Shown one piece after another: positions 1-38,597 of a DNA stretch of 64,000 nucleotides. The position numbers and the translations under genes are program-made. Every line of letters begins with the position of its first letter. Positions within the stretch are counted from its first letter, which is position 1. Origin of the DNA: Amphiduros pacificus (lineage: Eukaryota > Annelida > Polychaeta > Phyllodocida > Hesionidae); NCBI GenBank assembly GCA_949316495.1, contig OX439004.1, forward strand, positions 1,945,001 to 2,009,000, written 5' to 3'. The notes beneath the pieces are model-generated. The model worked only from the letters and a program-made list of their open reading frames with translations. It did no database searches and was not told where the DNA came from.

Positions 1-1085
1 CCACCATGAGCCTCCCTACATACCATATGTCAACCTTCAGCCACCCTACATACCATATGTCAACCTTCAGCCTCCCTACATACCATATGTCAACCTTCAG
101 CCACCCTACATACCATATGCCAACCTTCAGCCACCCTACATACCATATGCCAACCTTCAGCCACCCTAAATACCATATGTCAACCTTCAGCCACCCTACA
201 TACCATATGCCAACCTTCAGCCACCCTACATACCATATGCCAACCTTCAGCCACCCTACATACCATATGCCAACCTTCAGCCACCCTACATACCATATGT
301 CAACCTTCAGCTGCCCTACATACCATATGCCAACCTTCAGCCACCCTACATACCATATGCCAACCTTCAGCCTCCCTACATACCATATGTCACCCTTCAG
401 CCTCCCTACATACCATATGCCAACCTTCAGCCTCCCTACATACCATATGCCAACCTTCAGCCACCCTACATACCATATGTCACCCTTCAGCCACCCTACA
501 TACCATATGCCAACCTTCAGCCTCCCTACATACCATATGTCAACCTTCAGCCTCCCCACATACCATATGTCAACCTTCAGCCTCCCTACATACCATATGC
601 CAACCTTCAGCCTCCCTACATACCACATGTCAACCTTCAGCCACCCTACATACCATATGCCAACCTTCAGCCTCCCTACATACCATATGCCAAACTTCAG
701 CCTCCCTACATACCATATGTCAACCTTCAGCCTCCCTACATACCATATGCTAACCTTCAACCACCCTACATACCATATGCCAACCTTTAGCCACTCTACA
801 TACCATTTCAGTCAGCCTACATACCATATACCAACCTTCAGCCATCCTACATACCATATGCCAACCGTCAGCCACCCTACATACCATATGCCAACCTTCA
901 GCCACCCTACATACCATATGTCAACCTTCAGCCTCCCCACATACCATATGTCAACCTTCAGCCTCCCTACATACCATATGCCAACCTTTAGCCACTCTAC
1001 ATACCATTTCAGTCAGCCTACATACCATATACCAACCTTCAGCCATCCTACATACCATTTACAAACCTTCAGCCATCCTACACAT
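1..1085. repeat. 30-bp minisatellite, about 36 copies
   Basis: The unit contains CCACCCTACATACCATATG and CAACCTTCAG. It stays in exact 30-base register for most of the array and begins before the window edge. It reads open as a repetitive TYHMPTFSHP-like peptide only because 30 is divisible by 3; not considered coding. It lies in the Abl 5' intron. Confidence 0.95.
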
Positions 1086-3218
1086 ACATGCAATTAAAGA
1101 AATCCATTTGTCAGTCTTTGGGCGTCTATACATATTTATTGGTTGTGGCAGTTCCTGCATTATTTAGGAACTGGTTAGTTCAGAAGTACTTGTACTCAAG
1201 TGGTTGACATATGTCTTACATTCTCTTTCAACAGTTTTTGGCTTGAGCATATATTTGGTAGATGAGGTCCCTTTGTGTAAGGTTACCACTCAACTTCAAA
1301 ATATTTAATAAGTTGTGTCTCCAGTGCTAAAGGTCTGGTTTTTTTTTTTACTTAGTTCATGCTGCTTGTAGAAAGGTTGATATCTGCTTCTGAGTTGTTT
1401 CTCACTCTAGTGACTGGTGATCAAAGGTTGTCATTTGTGTTATCATGTCTATGTGATAATGCAAAATAACTATCCGAAATTACTCTTCAAAATGAGAAGG
1501 GCACTGAGTCCCAATGAAAGGCTTCTATTTGACTTAATATAGCTTGAATAGTATGGAAACTTAGTTAATACAAACAAACGAATGATTCACTGGGTGTTTC
1601 TAGCAGAATGTAGCACCTGGTTGATGCCTTGCAGTAGTAGTGTAAGAGTAGTGTGTACTTTAATCATTACTGATGGAGGGAGTTATAGTCAGATTTTTTG
1701 CATCATGTATAAAGATGAGATCTAAAGGAAGGGCGTGATGTAGATAAAGTTGAGGGGACCAGACTACCTGGATGTACATGGTAGAGGGTGGATCTCACCT
1801 GCTGGTTTACCCTCAGTCTCCCCCCAGCAAGCCTCACTGAACTAGCAGGCCATTATAACAAGGCCTGGAGATCGCATACGTTAAATGCCTGCAAATGAAT
1901 GAATACTCGACTCAAAAAGATGATATTATTCATATTGATATATGAATGTAATTTCACATAGACAATTAGGTATTAAGAGAAATGCAAACTTTTTACATCT
2001 TAGTCATATGACATGTTATGCTATGACATGTGTTATGACATGTGTTAATCACGTTAAATCCAGATGTGTTTTGTTGAACAGTCTTTGCCAGGGTCAATTA
2101 TGTTCACCCTTTGGTGCACATTATACCATAACCTTAATGTTGAGTGAGTAATTAGCATTGTTCTAGGCAGTCATTTTTTATTTATTTTATTTATTTTTTG
2201 TTCTGAAAGCTGGTTTGATCTTTGATAAATAGGTTTCATAATGGAGAAAGATATCAAATCACTAAATATTAAAAAGTATATTTACATTAGAAACATTATT
2301 TGTGAATACCCTGGGGTATATATAATGGATGAACATAAACATATTAACTCTTTGGAATGAATTGATGCGATCATGATACAGACTGAGGAAGAAGGTCTTT
2401 AAAACATCACAAAGTCAAAAATCCTCTTTCCTTAGTCATAATGAAATAGGACTGCCACCTGGTGGGTATTCCTGGTGCAGTTATAACACAAGTATCCCTT
2501 TCTCTCTGAAGAGACTCGTGATGAAGTGAGGCTATATGGGCTCTGTGAGGACAGCGGGGAGAAGATTATAAGAGACTAGATACACCTGTCTGCTGACCCC
2601 AGCTGGACATGGTTGCTGTGATAGATGCCCACCTGGTTCTGACCACAGCCTCCCTATTGCCATGCCAACATCCACAACTTGCCTACCTTCCTCCATTCTT
2701 AATGCTATGTGTTTGGAATTTTCTTTTGATGCACCCGTCTAAGTTATATTCTAACCTGCACATTTCCTGTTTAAACTTGCATAATTTGGTCAGTTCCAGT
2801 TTTCAACAAAAAACCCTGACATTTATTGCATGCTTTTACAAAATGACAGATGTTTTCTTTTTTTCCTTTTTTAAGCAACATTGCTTGAACTTGAAGCACA
2901 AAATCATTAGATTTTGGCATGGTAATGACCTATAAATAGATTAACACTATGTTATGTACCAACAAGGACATTTGATTTAAGATAACAGAAACCTAATCAT
3001 TAAATAACCCTCTTCACAGCTGTGTGCCAAATTTGTCATCAGCTGTTAAATTTCACACTTCTGAAAGACTGTAAAATTATGGTAATTATTAAATTGAACA
3101 AGCAGGAACTTTTATAAAATAAAATCGGTGTGTAAGATAGGCAGAGAGCAATTGCTGCAGAAGGGACTGGTGGACTGGCTGGGAGAACTGCAGGTGCCTG
3201 GCTGGCTCTCACATTCAC

Positions 3219-3528
3219 TGGGCTGGGATGCCGGGCTGGGATGGGATGCCAGGGATGGGATGCCGGGCTGGGATGCCGGGATGGGATGCCAGGGATGGGA
3301 TGCCGGGCTGGGATGCCGGGCTGGGATGCCGGGGATGGGATGCCAGGATGGGATGCCAGGATGGGATGCCGGGCTGGGATGCCAGGGATGGGATGCCGGG
3401 GATGGGATGCCAGGATGGGATGCCGGGCTGGGATGCCGGGCTGGGAGGCCGGGCTGGGATGCCGGGATTGGATGCCGGGCTGGGAGGCCGGGCTGGGATG
3501 CCAGCGATGGGATGCCAGCAATGGGATT
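3219..3528. repeat. G-rich minisatellite (GGGATGCC / GGGCT units)
   Basis: Alternating 8-13 base units such as CTGGGATGCCGGG, giving dozens of GGG runs at short spacing on the plus (transcribed) strand. G-quadruplex potential is therefore high. Confidence 0.9.
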
Positions 3529-4562
3529 GTCTGGTACCAACCCAAATCAGGCCTTAACATTAAAGATTTTGGTCTTAGGGATTAAGATAGTCCCTGGTCT
3601 AAGATGGTCACTGGCCCAGGGTTTAGTCATGCTAGTTTGACTAAGGAATAGAAAAAGATATAATGAGCCAAATGATGATATCTGGACTGAGGTTTAGATG
3701 ATACGTAACACCCGCTATATGCAGATATCTGGAATGGGGATGCAGGGATTGATAGCACCAGGTATGTGTTAATATCTGAACATGGCAGGGATACATGTCC
3801 ACTGATTTCTAGAGAGGGATGCAAGGGAGTGTTAATGTGGCGGGTACATCTTAATGTCCTGACTGGGAAGGGCTGGACATTGTTAACACCAGGTGGCAGC
3901 ATCGGAGTACATCTCAACATCCAGGCACTCCAAGAAATAAGTGGATGTATTTTTTATTAAGGATCAATATGTTCATGGGTTATGTATTAAAAATACGCAA
4001 AAGATGCAGCAAATGTTGTTAAAAAATTCTAGATTGGAAAACCTTGACAAATCTTGACAAGTCTTCCTTATTTGTCTGTTGGTCCTGTCCATAGATGAGT
4101 GTATACCAAGTGTCGGGAGTAAAGGTGGCAGTTAACAACTATGCCCAGGCCAAACTGCCGCCACTCTGCAAACGTTCACACTACTTTTTACTGGAGACTT
4201 ACAAACACCTCTTATCCCTAACGGTGATATATCACTGGTGGTGGTGTGTTAACACCAGGCGAGGGTTGGCCTTTGTACCTGTGCGGTTTGCATAGTTTGG
4301 AAACCACAACACTACACATGTACAGTTCATCAGCAGTCTTTTTATTTGTCCTCAAGCAAGCTGGGTGATATAACCACCGTGAGCTGTGAAAGGTGTTTGA
4401 TCAGACTCTGTCATGTAATTTCCTGATGATATCTTGTCATGCCCAGTCAGAAGAGGAAAGTATTGTTTATTTCTATTGTGTGGTGCCCCCTAGTGACAAA
4501 TGAGATGTGAACCAGATGGTTTCACCAGTCAGCAATGACTTAGCTCAGGATCATCTAAGCAT

Positions 4563-4656
4563 CTTGTTGCTTTGATTGCTAGGTGCTTGATTTCTAGGTT
4601 CTTGATTGCTAGGTGCTTTGATTGCTAGGTGCTTGATTTCTAGGTGCTTGATTGCT
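4563..4656. repeat. Short tandem repeat GATTGCTAGGTGCTT
   Basis: About five imperfect units of 16-18 bases (GATTGCTAGGTGCTTT / GATTTCTAGGTGCTT) in the Abl upstream intron. Confidence 0.75.
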
Positions 4657-5590
4657 CTCATGCAAACATCATGAGAGAAATTACCAGGTGTTCTGCTATG
4701 TCAAAAATCACAAAGAAAAAAGTGAGAAAATATACAACTCTGCAATGGCTAGATTAAAAGCTATCTTTAAAAATATGTTTTTAGTAGGTGCCAAACCTGA
4801 ACAAGTCACATGCAGGTATTATGGGGCAAAGGTTGAGGAGTTTCCTCTGTACAAATAAACATATCAACGGTTGTGGTTACAGCCTTTTTTTGTGAACTAC
4901 CCTCTTCTGATAGCTGAGGAACATGGAAACACAAAAAAATGGTGCCTATAAATAAGAAGAGGGGTTGTTAACTACTTCAGGAGAGAGTGCAGATATGTGA
5001 GAAATGCAGCACCTGTGTGCACCTGGGAGGAAGGCCACATCTAGAGGGCGCCACTGATGTGGAAGAATGTAGGCACTTCCTGGATAGGTCACTCGGTGCG
5101 TAACTATGCTGCAACACCAGCTGGGATCACCTAATATATGAACTCATTGGAGACAAAGTGAGAAAAAGTCTGAGGAACAAATAGTATCTGGATAGATCAA
5201 TTTGCAGGCCTTGACATAAAGAGGCAAATGTTGGTTGCCCAGTTGGGCCACCAGAGAATGAGAAGTGGTGGCCCAAAGTTTCTAAGGATAATAGGATGTG
5301 TGATACAATAAAGAGCATTGTACATAAGGCTGTATAGTGTCTGAGTGGGGGATACTTGTCCCAATCAAATGTCTATTGAATGTGATATGATATTTATCAA
5401 AGATTAGAATAATAAAATCAAGATAGTTTGGGCCACTAAAAGACCAAAAATATGGTTGCCCAACTGGGTCACTACAACAGAGCATTCAACGGCCCGAACA
5501 GAGGATCTGGGGAAATGGTTGCTTGATGTTTATGAGATGTGTGTGTGATTTGCTTAGATGAGAAATACATTTGATCTGGCATACACATGA

Positions 5591-5660
5591 TCATATCAGG
5601 TCATAGCAGGTCGTAGCCGATCATATCAGGTCATATCAGGTCATATAAGGTCATTGGATG
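5591..5660. repeat. 10-bp repeat carrying AGGTCA half-sites
   Basis: Seven imperfect TCATATCAGG units in register. Each junction makes AGGTCA, so half-sites recur with four-base spacing (DR4-like). Confidence 0.75.
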
Positions 5661-6120
5661 GCTGTTTGGTCATACAATACTCTTTAAAAACTATTTAGCC
5701 ATATATATGTATCTCAGTTGTTCAAATCACTCCCAAGCTGATGAAAGCAAGCAGAGAGAGGGGACACAGATAGGATTGCCAACTTCTTCCTAAGTACAGA
5801 AGTGTTCTGACTGAGTGTATAGTTTACATGCCCCATCCCATTATCTGCTGGTGAGGAAAAGATATCCTTCAGTGGCAAGATTGAACATTTAACTTTCACT
5901 GGTTAATGCATTTCTGCCATCTGGTGGATGTTATGTGCATAACCAGACCAATATTTGGAAAGCTTGGTTTTTACAACCGTATGTATGGTTTCTCACATTT
6001 AAAGCATTGGGAATTGAAAATTTTGTGTCATGTTGGTTTTGAGGGTTATTTGCTGATCTACAGAAAAAAACATCATTTTTCAAAATTAATGATCCAGGAA
6101 TCTTGGTGAAAATAATCTTA

Positions 6121-6220
6121 TTGCTTGTTTTCATTAAATGTTTGATATTGTTATTTGCAGAGGTCTTGTTGCAGAGTTTATTGCTTATTATCATTCAATG
6201 TTTGATATTGTTATTTGCAG

Positions 6221-6240
<20 letters not shown>
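6121..6240 (+). repeat. 60-bp tandem duplication spanning an Abl splice acceptor
   Basis: Bases 6121-6180 and 6181-6240 are near-identical 60-mers, each with the same pyrimidine-rich tract, TTATTTGCAG and the first 16 exon bases. The upstream acceptor would begin an exon at 6161. Because the unit is 60 bases and contains no stop, its use would add 20 residues in frame (about [14 protein letters not shown] in the middle, strongly hydrophobic) between two copies of a VLLQS/ALLQS-like peptide. Confidence 0.9.
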
Positions 6241-31537
<25,297 letters not shown>

Positions 31538-33355
31538 GACGAAGCTTGTGAAAAAGAGGTGTGGCCTGGACCTGTCAATCAAAGAGATGGGCGTGGCCAT
31601 GATCCACATATTGTCTTGAACATTGCTTCATTTGCATACATGATTGAGTTGTGCTTGAATGACATGAGATTGCTGGTATGTGCGCGTCTCATGCTATGAC
31701 ACTATATCGTGTAGATGGACTGTATCTCATATTACAGTGGCAAGTTTATGCCTGTATAATACGATAATTGATATTTTATTTTGTACGGCAGCTTGCTGCT
31801 TGGGTATAAATGAATGTCACATGGTCATTTTTTTTATAGATTTTTGTTAAATGCATCGAAGTATTAACTGTGGTTATTATAGTTTAGGGTTGGGCTGGGA
31901 TTGATATTAAAGGGCGTGAAGTTGATAAGGGAGGGATTCATACTGGGCACGACTGTAGATCCCAGCATTCCAGTGGACGTGTCAGGCTTCACGTAGAATG
32001 CTTCACCATGGAGTGCTAAATTCAGACAAGTCGGTCATCAAACTAGACACAGTTTCACAAGTTTCCTCAGCTAAACATTAGTTTTACATGCTGAATGAGG
32101 AATTTTAAGGTCTTATCCCATATATATTTGGAACTAAGCTAAAACGATCACTTTCTCTGCCAGTTAACAGCTGAAAGATACAGTTTTTTTAACCTTTTCA
32201 TGATTTTTAAAAAAGCTTGAATGTTTATATAATGGAATATTTTACGTAAACACAACATATGAATTAGAAGGGAAAAAAATCAAGACACATTTTATTGTGC
32301 TTTTCTGACCTATTTGATTCAACCAATTAATTTTGATCCATTTCTTAAAGTCTGACATTGACGTTGTGGTGATGCTGTCAGAAATAATAACAATGTCATT
32401 ATAGAATGGAAATATGATATCTATTGATCCGGGGAGAACTCTGCCACTTGATACCATCTCTGAGAGAGGAAGGTTAGTGATGCTTCCCAGGTATCCCCCC
32501 CAGACAAAAAAACAATTCCTGAATTTCCTGACAGTCTTGAAATCTATGAACGTCTAGTGCAAGATTTTGCCATTTTAACACACAGTACACAGAATGTAGA
32601 AATTGATAGCACAGGGATTAGATCAAACCCCAGAGTTGTCCAACTTGAGCTCTCCGTCATCTTGTACAGTGTATATTCTGACATCAATCACGGTGAAATA
32701 ATTATAGTGAAAAAAAAAACCCACTTGTTTTCCTGTCCTCACCTGTCAATAGTTGTTATTTTTGCTGTTGTCAACCAAACCTGCTGATTTTTGTTTTGCA
32801 AACTTATCAGCATTATTAAGTCATCTTTTAGATTGTTCCATTTATATAATGTTTGTATTTGCAGTTGACTCAAATTATCGTAGATGTATCGTAGATGTGT
32901 TCAAGAACTGAGTTGATATATATTTTTTTCACACCACAAATAAATCAAGTCACCTTGAAGAGCAAATTATCCAAATTAGATTACTGACAAAGATTAATGA
33001 GTAAAACAAAAAGCTTGGTTTGCTCAGAGAAAAAGAGCTTTTGCAAATGTATCACACACTTTATTGTTATTTGATGCTATGTAAATTTTGCAAGACTTTG
33101 AGGATGATAAAAAATCAAGTCGAAATAAATATGATGTCAAACTAGCTCTCTTATAACTTACAGAATTAGGATGGGACAAGTGTCAGATTTAGATGGGTTT
33201 TAAATGGTAAGATTATTGTGAAGATTGCAGGATGAACATAATCACTTCTCACACTTTATAAACATTGTTAGTTTAATGTCTCTCCCCTGGGTTATTTTAC
33301 TATGCTCAGATTAAGCATAACTCATTTCATTATACCCACTACTAGGGTATACTTC
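31538..33355 (+). other. Abl 3'UTR and downstream flank
   Basis: AT-rich, without long open frames. Candidate poly(A) signals AATAAA occur near 32937 and at 33124. No other gene is seen before the TA tract. Confidence 0.6.
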
Positions 33356-33364
33356 ATATATATA

Positions 33365-33450
<86 letters not shown>
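33356..33450. repeat. (TA)n microsatellite
   Basis: About 45 TA dinucleotides abutting the left terminal inverted repeat of the transposon; it may have grown from the element's TATATA end or its TA target. Confidence 0.95.
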
Positions 33451-33453
<3 letters not shown>

Positions 33454-35602
33454 GCTCGGCCAAGCGGTAACGGAGGGACAGCATCACTGAACAGCATAAC
33501 ATAAATGCATTTATTCCAGAAATACAAAATTATTAGAAATACTTAATTATTGTTTTTGACAAAGCCCACTGAACATTACAATATGCCAAAGTATTGAGGA
33601 TCATACTGTAAAAGTTTATGTGTGGTATCAAAATATGTTTTCTGTAACGGAGGGACACTTTTGAACAGCAGCTTTGGAGTCATGTAGCAAAATGGGCTTA
33701 ACATAAAGTTCTTATGAATATTCTTAAAAATCACTATATCATATATCATCTACACATACCTAAGTAGTAAATACCAAAATATCAAGTTTATAACATTAAC
33801 ACTGTTTTATTTATTAAAGAAATATTGTCGTAACGGAGGGACAACAGAAAATAGTAACGGAGGGACACAAATGTTCAGCTGTAATCTTGTCAACAAGTAA
33901 CTTCTGTAGCAAACTGTACATGTATTATTTAGGTGCTAAATCTTTTTGAACTTAACAGAATAAATTTACAGAATAAATTGAATGAAATAACATAAGTAAC
34001 AAAGACCAAATACACACCACAAATGACAACTGGGTACTAAGGATGGTCAAAATAACCATGTGACAAAGGTGACTGTGCTACTGAACTGCCACGTTAGACA
34101 GACCACAGTCAAACTGCTGAATTTGGACATTTTATGAATCTAAATTATCCACAAGTGTAAATTATCTACAAGTTGGAGAAAATATGAGTTTAACAATGCT
34201 TAGAAATGAATACTATTTACGTTTTTGAAGACTAAGACTAAAAATGGACGCCAAGCTTTAAAGGTTATGCTAATGTCCAGGCCTTAGTGAAAAGGGAAAA
34301 TATTAACAGAAAGATATGACAGACATGAGGTATAATGATGGCAGAAAGTAGCTGAATAAGATTAAGATTGGCAGCTATGTTCAGGTTTTAGATAAGAGGA
34401 GGGAATATATAGCTATCAAATGAAATGCACATGCACTTGGTCCAGCTGTCCACTTCTTGGCCATTTTGGTCATCATAAGGATGACACACACAACTCATTC
34501 CATTACATCATCATGTCCTTAGCCTTGTGTTATCCTAACTGCATTATCCCTAAGAATGGATTTGTCAGGTAAATTAGAGACTTTGACAATATCAAACGGT
34601 TACATAGTGTCACAAGGAATCACACCTATCAAACAGCAATTGTGTTGTCTCTGATGGGACAGCTTGTGTACCCAGTGCAGGTCAGCTGGTGGCTTTCTTC
34701 CTCTGACTAAAGTACCAATGCAAACAAATATGATTTTTTTGCCATAAACTCAGACAGTATTGAAAACCAGTGTTTATAATACATGAGTATGTAGACAGGG
34801 AAATAGAATTATGTATCACTGACCATGTTGATTGATGCATGAGTATAAACATGAAGTGTCTATTGTCTCTCAGGTGACAGACCACATATTAGCCAACCAA
34901 TACATGTTTAACCAAATAAATTGTTTGTGTCCATTTCCACTTGACATAAACCACTTTAAGAAATAAAAATTTCTGGCAAATAACTGAAATAATAACAACT
35001 TGCATGAACCTGAACATTTGTCCCTCCGTTACTAGTAACGGAGGGACAGGTTTTCTTCATATAAAATCAACCAAAAATTAAATGAGTTTCATAAAGCATA
35101 CAGAAGGTTATGATACTTCACTATAAGCACCTTACTTCTAGAAAGTTTCACATTCCTTGTGATATGCATTGTAGCATGAGGTAAAAATTTCAATATTTTT
35201 TGTAACGGAGGGACATGTAACGGAGGGACAAATTTATATTTTAAAGTTTTTCCCCAAAAACATCTTTAGACTTGTGTGCCAAGAATTTGACTTTAAATCA
35301 TGATAACATAGCATCTCAACTTTATTAAAGTCCCATTTCCACTACTTTGCATATGATTTCTAATAAAATACACCATGTTTTCTAAATTGATAGAAAAACA
35401 ACGACAGACAGCAAAATGAACCAACAAAATAGGGTCTTAAACAAATTGTGATTATTTCGCAACCAATATGGGTAGAGAAAAAAATAAAACAGTTTCAGAA
35501 ACTACAGTTTTTAGTTTATAAGGTACAGTTTAAAAGAAGCACATATTTTGAGTTTCACTTTTTCATGTTAATGTTCACTTCCCCTTGGCTGAGCCCATAT
35601 AT
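33447..35602. mobile_element. Non-autonomous DNA transposon with TIRs and internal 14-bp motif array
   Basis: The left end TATATGGGCTCGGCCAAG (33447-33464) and right end CTTGGCTGAGCCCATATA (35585-35602) are inverted repeats with one mismatch over 18 bases. The motif GTAACGGAGGGACA occurs at 33467, 33644, 33830, 33854, 35035, 35202 and 35217, and inverted at 35019-35032; all copies fall in the outer ~600 bases of each end. No transposase frame is present in the 2.15 kb. Subterminal repeats of this kind are usually transposase-binding sites (family knowledge). The superfamily is not identifiable; target duplication cannot be resolved because the left flank is (TA)n. Confidence 0.75.
35019..35048. 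other. 30-bp perfect palindrome within the transposon
   Basis: TGTCCCTCCGTTAC and GTAACGGAGGGACA face each other around a central TA, giving a perfect 30-base inverted pair of the element's own motif. Confidence 0.9.
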
Positions 35603-35693
35603 TAATGATAATGGAGTATTATTGAAAAAGCTGTGATCTTTCATAAGTATGTGTTGTTTGGACCACTGTATCAAATCACTGTGTGGAATGGAA

Positions 35694-35717
35694 TGAGGTC
35701 AAGGTCAAAGGTCAAAC
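35694..35717. promoter_or_regulatory. Triple AGGTCA cluster (possible nuclear-receptor site)
   Basis: GAGGTCAAGGTCAAAGGTCA holds three half-sites, the last two as DR1. It lies in intergenic sequence just right of the transposon; function is speculative. Confidence 0.3.
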
Positions 35718-35907
35718 AAATTACAAATTGAGCATGGTCAAATGGTGATAGTGAATCATCAGGACATTGAATTTTATATCGTATTGCCTTTCCGCAAGTG
35801 CATGACAAATCGTAAACAGAGTACAGGTTTTTAATTGATTTTTCAGTATGACAGTTCCCATGAAAGTCAGTTGATATATGATTTATTTTATGGTTGTGTG
35901 AAATAAG

Positions 35908-37030
35908 AGTGAGGGAAAGAGGCGTCACGCTGTATATATCACAGTGTGATGGAAAGAGGCGTCATGCTGTATATATCACAGTGTGATGGAAAGAGGCGTC
36001 ATGCTGTATATATCACAGTGTGAGGGAAAGAGGCGTCATGCTGTATATATCACAGTGTGAGGGAAAGAGGCGTCATGCTGTATATATCACAGTGTGAGAG
36101 AAAGAGGCGTCATGCTGTATATATCACAGTGTGAGAGAAAGAGGCGTCATGCTGTATATATCACAGTGTGAGAGAAAGAGGCGTCACGCTGTATATATCA
36201 CAGTGTGAGAGAAAGAGGCGTCATGCTGTATATATCACAGTGTGAGGGAAAGAGGCGTCATGCTGTATATATCACAGTGTGAGAGAAAGAGGCGTCATGC
36301 TGTATATATCACAGTGTGAGAGAAAGAGGCGTCATGCTGTATATATCACAGTGTGAGGGAAAGAGGCGTCGTGCTGTATATATCACAGTGTGAGAGAAAG
36401 AGGCGTCATGCTGTATATATCACAGTGTGAGAGAAAGAGGCGTCATGCTGTATATATCAGTGTGAGAGAAAGAGGCGTCACGCTGTATATATCACAGTGT
36501 GAGGGAAAGAGACGTCATGCTGTATATATCACAGTGTGAGGGAAAGAGGCGTCACGCTGTATATATCACAGTGTGAGGGAAAGAGGCGTCACGCTGTATA
36601 TATCACAGTGTGAGGGAAAGAGGCGTCATGCTGTATATATCACAGTGTGAGGGAAAGAGGCGTCATGCTGTATATATCACAGTGTGAGAGAAAGAGGCGT
36701 CATGCTGTATATATCACAGTGTGAGAGAAAGAGGCGTCACGCTGTATATATCACAGTGTGAGAGAAAGAGGCGTCACACTGTATATATCACAGTGTGAGA
36801 GAAAGAGGCGTCACACTGTATATATCACAGTGTGAGAGAAAGAGGCGTCGTGCTGTATATATCACAGTGTGAGGGAAAGAGGCGTCACGCTGTATATATC
36901 ACAGTGTGAGAGAAAGAGGCGTCATGCTGTATATATCACAGTGTGAGAGAAAGAGGCGTCACACTGTATATGTCACAGTGTGAGAGAAAGAGGCGTCATG
37001 CTGTATATATTACAGTGTGAGGGAATGCAG
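35908..37030. repeat. 37-bp satellite, about 30 copies
   Basis: The unit contains GTGAGAGAAAGAGGCGTCAT and GCTGTATATATCACAGT. It is very homogeneous, with only a few CACGC/CATGC/CGTGC variants. Includes a short inverted ATATATCACAGTGTGA core. Confidence 0.95.
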
Positions 37031-37204
37031 TGCTTGATCCTGGGATGGACTGCAGTGCGACAGATCACATTATGCAAGGCTTGGAATGGAAGGGTTCCTT
37101 AATCCAGGAACACATTTAGAAAGAATGTGACATATTTTTTGGACAACATGCCCTGTGATGTTGTGATAGATGAAAGGTGCAAGTAGATGACATCATTGGT
37201 TCAG

Positions 37205-37746
37205 CTGTATAATGCATAACGTACGACATCAGAGATGCAATATATAGTGCATAGAGTATGACATCATAGATGCAATACATAATGCATAGTGTATGACATC
37301 ATAGATGCAATACATAATGCATAGCGTATGACATCATAGATGCAATATATAATGCATAGCGTATGACATCATAGATGCAATATATAATGCATAGCGTATG
37401 ACATCATAGATGCAATATATAATGCATAGTGTATGACATCACAGATGCAATATATAATGCATAGCGTATGACATCATAGATGGAATTATATAATGCATAG
37501 CGTATGACATCATAGATGCAATATATAATGCATAGCCTATGACATCATAGATGCAATACATAATGCAGTGTATGACATCACATGCAATACATAATGCAGT
37601 GTATGACATCACAGATGCAAGATATAATGCATAGCCTCTGACATCATAGATGCAAGATATAATGCATAGCGTATGACATCATAGATGCAATATATAATGC
37701 ATAGCGTATGACATCATAGATGCAATATATAATGCATATTGTATGA
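37205..37746. repeat. 35-bp satellite, about 15 copies
   Basis: The unit contains ATAGCGTATGACATCATAGA and TGCAATATATAATGC. Unrelated to the preceding array except for the shared TGACATCA octamer seen also in the Abl intron satellites. Confidence 0.93.
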
Positions 37747-38091
37747 CAGGTATAACTTTAAGTATGATCATAGAATAGATAGTAAGTATTACGTCACATG
37801 GCATTCTGAGCAGTCTGAGATATTTTCATGTCGGGTACAATCTTATATTTATCAAATCAGACATTCAGTAGGGACGAATGTATAAGAACATAAATGTTGG
37901 GCTCCATAGTATTGAAAGAAAATACTGCAAAAAATAGCAAAACTAACTTTTAAATAATGTTTCTATTAAAGTTAACAAGACTGTTATGATCCTAAATTGA
38001 ATGCAAATTTAGGGAAGTGATTTTAGTTGCAAAAACATATAAAACTTACACCATTAGACATCGATTATGTCTTTAAGTTCTATAATGTGTA

Positions 38092-38597
38092 GTGAATGTG
38101 AATGGTGACTGGATTGAGTGATTACCATGTGATTGGTGAATGGATTGAGTGATTACCATGTGAATGGTGAATGGATTGAGTGATTACCATGTGAATGGAT
38201 TGTGTGATTACCATGTGAATGGTGAATGGATTGAGTGATTCTCATGTGAATGGTGAATGGATTGTGTGATTCTCATGTGAATGGTGAATGGATTTAGTGA
38301 TTACCATGTGATTGGTGAATGGATTGTGTGATTACCATGTGAATGGTGAATGGATTGAGTGATTCTCATGTGAATGGTGAATGGATTGAGTGATTACCAT
38401 GTGAATGGTGAATGGATTGTGTGATTACCATGTGATTGGTGAATGGATTGAGTGATTACCATGTGAATGGTGAATGGATTGAGTGATTACCATGTGATTG
38501 GTGAATGGATTGAGTGATTCTCATGTGAATGGTGAATGGATTGAGTGATTCTCATGTGATTGGTGAATGGATTTAGTGATTACCATGTGAATGGTGC
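38092..38597. repeat. 31-bp satellite, about 16 copies
   Basis: The unit contains GGATTGAGTGATTACCATGT and GAATGGTGAAT with TTCTCATG variants. Confidence 0.93.

Larger units (their letters stand above)
1086..6120. other. Abl upstream intron, mostly unique sequence
   Basis: AT-rich sequence without a recognisable exon or RNA gene apart from the short repeats listed separately. The missing first Abl exon was searched for and not found here. Confidence 0.5.

Noticed and set aside
6-1097. 363-codon open frame of TYHMPTFSHP repeats
   Set aside because: Pure 30-bp tandem repeat divisible by three, no non-repeat domain, no splice or promoter context; the open frame is a property of the satellite.
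33302-33502. YIYIYI open frames
   Set aside because: Translation of the (TA)n microsatellite.
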